From Zymoseptoria tritici IPO323 (lineage: Eukaryota > Ascomycota > Dothideomycetes > Mycosphaerellales > Mycosphaerellaceae), in assembly GCF_000219625.1 (NCBI RefSeq), contig NC_018215.1, forward strand, positions 1,922,001 through 1,986,000: a stretch of 64,000 nt of DNA. The letters are read 5' to 3'. A model generated the notes under the pieces. The model ran no database searches, was not told the DNA's origin, and saw only the letters and a list, made by a program, of their open reading frames with translations. The position numbers and the translations under genes were made by a program. Positions 55,680-64,000 of this stretch are shown piece after piece (the first letter of the stretch is position 1; every line of letters begins with the position of its first letter).

Positions 55680-58071
55680 TCAGACATTGTCTGAAGCGAA
55701 GATGAACGGCATATCGTCGTCCTCGTCTTCCGCTTCCTCTTCCTGTATCTTCGGACTGTCCGAACCCTCTCCTGACGCTGCAGATGCGCCGGTAACTTCC
55801 TCCGCGATACTATGCGCCGATAGTCGCGAGCGTACATGTGGTGCGTGGGCCAAAGCGCGAGAGGGCGAGGATGATATCGACAAGCCTGGCACATTTGACA
55901 GACGTCGACTGGGTGGTGTGGCGGAAGTCTGGATCAATGAAGATGAACTCATCTCTTCCGCGAGCTGGGATCCTGGAGCGCCGAGACTGCTGTACTTGGC
56001 GAGGTTGACGGTGTTACCGCGGGAGGGTGGACGAGCATGAAAACTGGGGAGATTCTTGGCACGCTCGACCTCTGAGATGAAGAACGCAATGTCTTCATCG
56101 TCTGTCTGGCCGCTGCCGGAACTATCAGGTGTGCCGGACGCGAATTGACCGCTTGGCTTCTCTTTCGAAGAGCTACTGGCTCTACCAGAACTCGCGGCGC
56201 TCATCGCACTCTCGCCAGTCTTACTGCCGGGTGAGACGAAGCGCTTGTTTCTGTTGGCAAAGCTGCTGCTGTATCGATGCATAGGCGCAGGTTTCGGGGA
56301 CGATGAGCCCGAAGATGCAATCGCCGTTTCGTTGGGTATGTGAGGTGCACGGAGTGCTTGCTGTGGTAGTGTATTGAGGGAGACGCGTTTGCCAGCAGAA
56401 GTGCTGGCTATTCGGAGAAAGTTCGAATCTCTCCCCATTGATGTGCTGGGTGAAGGCGATGGCTTTGGTGAAGAAGCCAGGGAGCCAGCTTTGAACGGCG
56501 GATTGGTGACCAAGTTGATGGAAGTCCTGCGTGGCATGTCGCGCTCGCGGGTGGAGCCTCTTTGCGCCTCCATCTCTTCCTCTTCGTCGTCTTGAACTCG
56601 TTGTCTGAGCTCCGTCACTGGGGAGCCACGTTTATCCGCCGCGTGGAAGGTACCGAGACTGCCGTAAGCTCCGACACGGGCGGTCTGCTGACTAGTATGT
56701 CCCGCCAGGCTGCTGTATCGCACGCGGGATTGCTCGCTGTGTGCTCCAGGGAGCGATCTCCCCACCGGAACTGTAGGAACTCCTGCGTCCAGTCCTAGAA
56801 ATCGAGAGCTCAGCAGTGCCTCTGCGTCCGCGACGCTGAATTCGCAATGTGTTCGATAATCCACGAATATCGACAAAGGCCCAGAGCGGCAAAGAAGAGG
56901 AGAGATGTGATGACGCTCCACTACTGAGCCCGCATCGCGTTCTGAAGGAGAAAGTGGCGCGTAGAGTAAGTCTTTTCGCCGAGACGTCGAATGGCCCTGT
57001 CTTATGCGGAATTTCATGCGAAGCGCCTGGTGGCTACCGGGCTGCCTAGTAAGCTTTCGATGCAGCCTCCAGGCGGGCAGAAGGCGGGCAAGTGTGAACA
57101 GCGACCTAAACAGAACCACTCCTTTCTTGTACACATTCGGAAGCGCATCGTTGATCTCGGACTTGGAATAGTCCTCTGCATCACCTAGCTCGACTGTCCA
57201 CCGTTCGAGCACAACTTCGCAGAAGCGTCCGCCGTTTCTGGAAGGACGTGGACTGGACTCGGCGGATGATCCCAAAGCATCGGCAACATCCCAGCGCTTT
57301 CCAGCGTCATCTATGGCGACGAGTGCTTGATTATGCGACAGGTGCGAGGTGTCCAGGTATACTTCAATCACAAGTGGAACCGGTCTTTGCTCGGATAAGT
57401 CAGGTCCTCTCCAATGTTGCAAGTCGTCGAGGAGCACATCAGTGTCGTCGAGTATTACGTTGAACTAGATGATTCTGTCAGCTTGATCGAATCCTCAATG
57501 TTCGGATTAAGACAATCGGGAACAATGCAAGGATGCTCGAGATGTAGCGATTCCAAGAAACCCCTGGTAGATGCGTTTCAACAGCTGACAGCTCCGACCG
57601 AGCCGCTCGACTCCGCTTTGAAGGGCCGACATTTGAGCCGTCGCCAGATAGACGACATATGGATCGGTAGACTCACCCATCTGTTCTGCTTGATATCTCC
57701 GTTTCTGTTATAGACTTGGGGCAAATTCGCGCGGGACGAACAAATCATCAATGCAGCCTTCGAATGAAAATGCTGTACCAATCGTTTAGCGCCTTGTCCT
57801 CAATCTATCGTCAGCCAATTCGTCCACCTACCTGTATAATCTGGTTCAATTTTGTGGATTCGCGATCCTGGCCTCCTCCAGAGGCACTCTCCCCTCGAGA
57901 TGACTCGCCTGTCATATCCGCAGCAGCTCTTTCCGAGTATGAAGATAGATCCGCGCTGGATCTGTTGCGTATGGGCGGTCGATCTCGTGGGTTGTTCGTT
58001 CTTTCTGGATTCGTGGGAGGATTGCTCGCAGCCGAGGCGCTACGAGGCGAGGGTCGAGGATGTTGATGCAT
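55680..58071 (-). CDS. atg13: Autophagy protein Atg13
   Basis: Regulatory subunit of the Atg1 kinase complex; TORC1 phosphorylates it to hold autophagy back. Exons by hand: complement(55680..57464, 57677..57772, 57832..58071), all phase 0, 706 residues; introns GTAGGT...TACAG (59 bp) and GTGAGT...TCTAG (212 bp). Spliced junctions read KLNQIIQ|HFHSKAALMI and IKQNRW|FNVILDDTDVLL, as in the family. The HORMA domain covers about residues 70-340, with KGVVLFRSLFTLARLLPAWR near 225 and the close VDYRTHCEFSVADAE near 313. A 70-residue disordered head precedes it. The long Ser-rich tail includes DDEDIAFFISEVERAKNLP, a likely binding site for Atg17 or Atg1, and ends in an acidic stretch (EEEAEDEDDDMPFIF). 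Confidence 0.93.
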
Positions 58072-59138
58072 TTCTGCAAGATCGAGGCAGGGTCGTGCAG
58101 GCGTTGCAATATGAATTTGGTGAATCGAAGATGTCGTATACAGTATTGTCGTCCAGACGCTAGGACGTCGTAGTGGTGGGCCGATAGCGGGTGGATGATG
58201 GCTCCATGTTCACGGGAAGCCTTGGATGGAGCTGTGCAAGTGTTCGGAGTCGAGTTGAGAAGGAGTTGTTGAGAAGGTCCCAGGCGAGACGATGGTGCAG
58301 GTGACTCGATGCTAGTCTGAGGACGCCATGATCACTGAGACTGAGGCATCCAACATGCAGGCACACGAGCTGTTGAGCTGTCTTGGGGGAGGTCGGCGAT
58401 AAGAGCAGAGCCGCACACCTCGACACGGATGGCACCAAGCTATCGACCACAGAATGGCAGGTCGAAGTATTGCAGTCGTACGGGAGGCCGTAGAGTACCG
58501 GATTGATGTGACTGGGTGGTGTGGCCGTGACAGTGTTCCCGTTGTCAGGTGCTGTGAAGTCCAGACTCGGAGCTTAGATAACCAGGGTCTCCGTCTGGTG
58601 GTTGATCGAGTCCGCTGACAACTTGACCTTGCGGATTGCGAAACAATGGTGAAAGAAAAAGAGTGAAGTTGCGGGATTGTTGTTTTTGTACAGTCTATTG
58701 CGCAACGAGGGTCTTCAAAGGACCTCTATCGTTCACCGCCGTTGAAGGCTCACACCTTTCTTGTTGTTTTGACGCCATCACAGTGACTTCACATGCTTCC
58801 CCGGCATCCGGCTAGCGATCGGCTCGTGACACCAGGAGCGTGATGCGCTCTCCAGACAGCTGTCTTGGCTGTGAACCTCGTCGTGTACTGTTCTCTATTA
58901 CCATCGACGAACCGGATCACTCGCCGGTACCTTGTAGTATACTGTAGTACACTTGTTACTCGTCAGTCCGTACTCCATGCTGGGACGTCATGGGCATGCT
59001 TCTTATCGCGATAAGAGCTGCAAATGCCTGCGTCTGCTACCGACGACACATCTCCTGTTACTGATACATCAAATGGTGCTCATGCCATCAAGTCGAACTC
59101 CTCGCTAACCCATGAAGCACCTCCCTTCACAATCCGAC
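58072..59138. other. Intergenic, atg13 upstream region
   Basis: 1.07 kb holding the atg13 promoter and the rsc9 3' end. A 96-codon minus-strand frame (58160-58450) lacks any recognisable domain. An upstream leader exon of atg13 could lie here. Confidence 0.45.
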
Positions 59139-62100
59139 CTACCCGCCGTTCTGCTTCAGAGCCCTGAAGATCGTGCCCATGTAATCCCTTAATGTCTTGC
59201 TGTAAGACATCGCATAGAACAGACGCTCCCTAACCTCACTGCTGAACAGAACGTCTTCCGGCCACTCTTTCACATCCCCAGCCGTCCCTTTCTTCGTCGC
59301 ATCTTTAGGACCACTCTCCTTCCTCGGCATAAACTTGGCGATGTTCCGCAGCACCAGAGCAGCACGTAAGGGAACTCCTGCTGCATCTCCGCGTTCGTCT
59401 TCGAGCACTGTCAGCCTGAAGATCTCCCCGTCTGCAGGCGCCGAAGCTTGTTCCGTGGTCAAGTTGTGCTTCGATCTTGATGGCTCCGTTTCGGGTAAGT
59501 GTGTCTCAATATGCCTAGCGAAGAGTGTGGTGCGAGGAATCTTGCCACTCGGGAAGTCGACAGACGAGCGCTGGCATTCTGCCCATCGGCATCTGTACGT
59601 CGTTTTATCGGCGGCCTCGAAGTCCAGGTTGTCCTTGAAAGAGTGTCCGTGAACTCCGTTGGCGCCGTTCGGCAGTTGACTCGATGGCGTGGCAGAAGAT
59701 CGGGCGGGTTTCGAATCGACGTCCATTTGATCGGAACCAGGTGGCGAGGCAGCCTTCCTCGGCAGTTGAAGATGGTTGTTCAATATGTGCTTCAGCATAT
59801 CATCATTTGATCTGAACCACTCTGCGCACTCTTGTTCTCGCGTTGAGGGCGCAGACGCGATGCCGGTGACTGGATCACGCACGCCTTCCACTGTGACGGT
59901 CATTGTCCAGTGACAGCGATGTAGGTCCTTGCCTTTGTCTGTTGCTTTGGCGCCTGGTAGCATACCAGTATCGACAGGAACATTGCGCGACTTGATTCCA
60001 CGGATGACATATTTGTTCGACCCTGCCACCTGTGCAGTCGCGCCTTGAAACGTAGTGCTGACATTCTTGATGAACTCTCCTGCAATCAAGTGTGGGTGAG
60101 ATACCTGGTATGGTCCGAAAGTGCTCTGATATGATTGCCATAGCGAGATCTGAGTCATTTCGGCGTTGGGATCCGCCACGAAGCACATTCTCAGCCATTC
60201 GGAGGATCGCTCTGGTTCTTCCATCTTTAGCAGACCCTCGACAAGACTCGTCGACAGACGCGGGACCGGAGGCGGTATGCTGTTATCAACTTCAACCGGC
60301 TTGGATGACCGGGTCTCCCGGTGCTCTTTCGCGTTGAACAAGACTAATCGACTGAGTTGCCGCCCGAGTGCTTCAGTGCTTAGTGATCGTAGCAAGATCT
60401 CCACGTTGTCACTGATGGATGTGAATTGCATGAAGAAGTCCAAGCACGCTGATCGAAGTTCCTCGTCCTCCACGAGCAGGAAGTCCTGGGCACGTTTGAG
60501 CACTTCAAGGGGAACATCGTCGAGTCGTTTCGGTGCTCGGTGTGTCATGGCAATTCTGCTGACTGTCTTGAAAGCTGTGACGATTGCGCCTCGGTCTGAG
60601 CCGGTGATTTGTCTGAGCAGACCTTGGTATAGGGCATCTTGCGTGCCTACGTCGATGTACTTCAGGACCTGCTCCGCAATGTCAAGTACATACTGTCGCA
60701 GTTCCACAATGCTCACGTGATCGGGCATATGTAAGACGACTGCGATCAGATCTCGAACGAGTGGCAAGCGAGACATGTACAAAGCGTTCTCCTCCTGCAA
60801 GCACATATTCCGGGTGATCAGAGCCGCCTCGGTCATTACGTTGACCTTGGACAGAAACGCGGAGTCCAGGATTGTATCATCAAAGATCACAGGAACGCGA
60901 GAATTGAGCCTCTGCACAATGTCGGGGGTTCCATCCAGGCCATTGAGAGTCTCATCATCGCCAGCGAAGAATTCCTCATCGTACATCACGTCCCAGTCAA
61001 TGTCGTAGAACAAGCTCGTAACAGATATGACCTTCTTCACAAGTGCGTCGGCAAGTCCAGGAAACTGGTCGAATCGAAACTTCTCTCCCCGTTCATGACT
61101 GATCTTGACAAGATGGTGCAGCGCGTACTGTTCTTCATCCGCGATGCCGCTCTGCAGGGCCAACTGAGCTCGCACGTAGATGTTGGGTCCAATAAACCCG
61201 GTACCGGGAAGCATAATGTTCTTATACTTCTTTGCTAGCGGCCCAGAACTGGCCTCGAGCTTCCTCTTTCGTTCGTTTCGGTAGAATTCGGGATTGTTCG
61301 CCGGAGTGATGACAGGTTTGAGAGATAGCGGATAGGCTTGCGAGGGCTCGTACGAGGCCAATGTCGCGGATGCGCCATGTGTGGCTGGCGGCGCGTATGA
61401 AGTCCCATTAGCCATGGCATGAGGGGTAGGAGAGGCCTGTGGTATTTGACCTTGCGTGCGGATGTTTCGGCCGGGATTCGCCTCGGGCTGGAACAGCTGT
61501 CGCTGCGGCGGTTGTTGTCGAAGGCCACGTGTGGAGCGCCCAGCCGCACTGCCAGGCTCGTCACCGACCTCGATCTTCTCTTCCTTGGGTGTCTTCTGCT
61601 CTGGACTTGCATCGCTGCCATCGCCATTTTGGACGGGCTCCTGCTCGCGACCCAGCGGCTTCACAAAGTTCTCCAGCGTTCGCGTCATTACGTTTGCGCC
61701 TTTCGCGGTAACGTCCTCCAGGATCTCCTTCGGCGGCGGCTCCTGCTTCCAGTGTGTGCTTATCTCGTACGCGCAGAGGTTCTTGTAGTAGACGTTCTTG
61801 ATCTGGAAAGCTTGCGCCGCTGTGTACTGATTTTTGCCAATAAATTCCTCGGCCAATTTCCTCCACATCAGAGGCTTTGCCTTTGTGTCCGATACGAGAT
61901 CATATCCGCCTTCTTCAACTACACGCTCGTAAAGTTTGTGGATGTCGATATGTCGGATGCCGATCTTGGGTTCCAGGTCGAGATTCGTCCTGCGAGGAGA
62001 GGAGGACATGTCAGCAAGAACGTTATTGCAACTCCAGAAAGAGCCTCATACCCGCGCTTCTCGTGGTATTCCTTCAGCTTGCGAATGAATTCGTCCCGTT

Positions 62101-62140
62101 CTGCAGACGGTTCAATGCTCAAACCACGTTTGGGCGCCAT
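59139..62140 (-). CDS. rsc9: RSC chromatin remodelling subunit Rsc9
   Basis: DNA-binding subunit of the RSC nucleosome remodeller. Exons complement(59139..61989, 62052..62140), 979 residues; 62-bp intron GTATGA...CTCGCAG. The splice joins FIRKLKEYHEKRG to TNLDLEPKIGIRHIDIHKLY and so completes the ARID domain (residues about 15-120, with GGYDLVSDTKAKPLMWRKLA). An armadillo/HEAT-like helical region follows. Near residue 640 an RFX-type winged helix (SLWQSYQSTFGPYQVSHPHL, KYVIRGIKSRNVP) is seen, and two Cys/His segments follow, the second a C2H2-like finger (YRCRWAECQ...FARHIETHL) near 826-860. This domain order is usual for Rsc9 of filamentous fungi and for the animal ARID2 group. Confidence 0.93.
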
Positions 62141-62567
62141 CTTGCGATCGTGCAGACACCTGGTGCCCAGCCCAGCGTTTGTGAGTTCAGCGCGCCGAAG
62201 CTGCGCACAGTCCTTGAGGCAAACAATTCGAACGAGGTGTCGCCGTCAACGTCGGGCCTGGTGGAGGAGTGTCTTGACAGCAATCTTCACGAGCGACGCG
62301 CTGGAGATCTGTCTGCGCAACTTACCCTAGCCCCTCGCGGACGATCCCGCCGCTAGCGGTGCCTTCCTCTCAAGTCTTACATTCGCCTTTCTACCTTCAC
62401 CTTACAACATCACATCTGCGACCTTCACTTTCTATTTCACGATTGACAGTGTCACAGTGAGATGCACAGACATCGCATCGTCGACACGTCTATTTGCTCG
62501 GCCCTCTCAAGGTCTATTTGCTACAATCACTAATCTTTCAGCGCTGACCTTCACGACATCAGCTACC
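62141..62567. promoter_or_regulatory. Divergent promoter region of rsc9 and the right-edge gene
   Basis: 427 bp between two start codons that face away from each other. T- and C-rich stretches at about 62360-62460 on the plus strand are typical of fungal leaders. No specific site is claimed. Confidence 0.4.
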
Positions 62568-64000
62568 ATGGCCATCGACATGTGCTTCGCTTTGGCGAAG
62601 TTCTCACATGTGACGAGACCAGAGGCGACTGCAAAAGGTCCATGGACCCACGTCATTGCGGACAACATGTTCGTAATCCTCAAGGGGCATAGCTCGGTCC
62701 ACGGCACTGCACCTCTTGCTATGACCATCGTCCAAGGAACAACTTGTCTGGTGAGAGATGAAATGCCGTATGGCTTCAGCTACACGATTTGACAAATCTC
62801 ATCAGGATCGTGTCGACATTGGCGACTATCTTGATCTTTCAAAGCAGTTCCAAGCGAGCAAAGAGAACGACGGCCTCCAGTATGCGGCTTATCACCTCCC
62901 AATCAGCGGCATGACAAATGGAATGTCTTTTGCTGTCCGCTACCATCTCGACGGCAAGGTATGTTGCGAAGGTGGCCGTTGACAACCGACGTGACGAGCT
63001 CATAAGTACTCTTCAGGACCGTCAGTTGCAACTAGCCATGCGAAGTATCGAAGCATGTGATCAGATCGTGCAGCTCTTCTTGCAAATGGGCATGCAATTC
63101 CAGCCACCTCAGCAAAAGACCAAGAAGCAACCGGCGACGACGCACTCGGACAATCCACCCGGCATAGGAACATCAGATCGGCCGTCGACGACGCAGAAGT
63201 CCTCCAATTTCCAGCCGCCAGTCCAATCTCATCAGCCGAGCCCGTTCTCTCTTCCCAATCTCGACGTAGGCAGCCTCTCTCATCAGCCTTCAGTCGAGAC
63301 TCGCAAAGAAGCCCAGCAGATCAGCAGCTCGGTGGGGGGCTCCGGCATAGCGACGGAGCGAAGGCTTTTTACACGCGATGGAGAACTCTTAACCCGCTCC
63401 ATCGCACCACCGCAGCCCTCGAATGGAGGACTATGGGGAGCAAGCACACTCAAAGCGCCTTCAACCCAGCAGAGCAATGTACCGCTCGCGGCAAGCCAGC
63501 AGAACCTTGGCAGGCTCGACTCTGAGCGTGCTTCGTCGGGGTCGAACGTCGCAGCGATGAGTGCAGTCCAGCGGAGCTGGGCTCCCTTCGATAACGGTGT
63601 CGATGCATTTCCACTCTCCGACACGGAGGCGCCACAACAGAATGTGTCATCAGATACTATTGATGGTCAATACTACACGCCCCTTCACTCAAGCTTGCGG
63701 GAGCCACCTCGTTCCGGTGGCGTTGCAACCTCTTCACCTGCGCCTCTTGAAACGCTCGAGCACGAAATTCCTCCGAGACATGAGTTGCCATTCAAGGTAC
63801 CTGGAAGTCGTGGAAGCAGTGCATCTCGACCGAGCAGCTCGGCACTTTCGCTGCCTCCGCTGAGGAGGCCTACGACTGCTGACCACCGTCCCACAACTGC
63901 TGGTGTCCGTCCTACTGCTGCTGTGAAGCCCCAAACTTTATCCAACAAGACGAACAACCGCTCGAATAATCAGAAAAATGACGTCCGACCGAGCACATCC
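62568..64000 (+). CDS. Possible Rec114-like meiotic protein, 5' part (runs off the edge)
   Basis: Exons 62568..62750, 62806..62958 and 63017..beyond 64000; introns of 55 and 58 bp (GTGAGA...CATCAG and GTATGT...TTCAG) are both phase 0. The ATG has a good context (TACCATGG). At least 440 residues. The first 150 form a compact part: FALAKFSHVTRP, GPWTHVIADNMFVILKG, then ISGMTNGMSFAVRYHLDGKD, RQLQLAMRSIEACDQIVQLF. Everything after about residue 150 is Ser/Pro/Gln-rich and disordered. A small beta-rich head ending in a helix, followed by a long disordered tail, is the layout of Rec114, a factor for meiotic double-strand breaks; the similarity is from memory and weak. Function otherwise unknown. 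Confidence 0.6.

Noticed and set aside
61419..62330. 303-codon plus-strand frame opposite rsc9
   Set aside because: Antisense to the ARID-encoding exon, no domain and Arg-rich.
1..64000. tRNA, rRNA and CRISPR features
   Set aside because: No B-box with a matching acceptor stem, no rRNA block and no regularly spaced direct repeats were seen by eye; a covariance-model search would be needed to exclude tRNAs.

Overview
The window is nuclear DNA of a filamentous ascomycete (Pezizomycotina; a Dothideomycete is my best guess from the protein sequences, not proven). The evidence is short GT-AG introns of about 50-130 bp, fungal gene families with Aspergillus-like sequences (CreC, CreD, Gem1, Atg13, Rsc9, Hbs1), and retrotransposons full of TAG/TAA stops and TA dinucleotides, as expected after repeat-induced point mutation (RIP).

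Left gene-rich arm (1-26,276): an arrestin of the CreD type and the WD40 protein CreC lie side by side on the minus strand. Both belong to the ubiquitin branch of carbon catabolite repression. CreC shares a promoter region with the mitochondrial Rho GTPase Gem1. Then follow a CorA-like membrane protein with an unusual long glycosylatable loop, a 998-residue UBA protein with an F-box-like segment, a SYLF-SH3 actin patch protein (Ysc84/Lsb3), the Golgi SNARE Sft1, an ArfGAP, the ribosome rescue GTPase Hbs1 and a small repeat-bearing GPI-type surface protein. Exon structures were worked out by hand for most of them.

Central repeat block (26,282-52,204): a complete Ty1/copia element (121-bp LTRs, CATGC target duplication) is followed by a roughly 600-bp island of host DNA that keeps the last 65 codons of an S28 serine peptidase. 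Next comes a nest of elements: a plus-strand gypsy fragment (C), split by a complete minus-strand chromodomain gypsy element (A; 329-bp LTRs, AGGAG duplication), then a second chromodomain gypsy element (B; 275-bp LTRs, mismatched flanks), then the 5' end of another copia element (D). Differences between paired LTRs are, by eye, transitions of the CpA/TpA type. Element A carries an extra gene on the opposite strand to its pol, with a 56-bp intron; this is the most interesting item in the window. Both copia elements have a primer site that matches the anticodon half of initiator tRNA-Met.

Right gene-rich arm (52,205-64,000): a probable TORC1 subunit (Tco89-like), Atg13 (a target of TORC1 in autophagy), the RSC subunit Rsc9, and the 5' part of a gene that may encode the meiotic protein Rec114 and runs off the right edge. 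No rRNA, tRNA or CRISPR feature was recognised.
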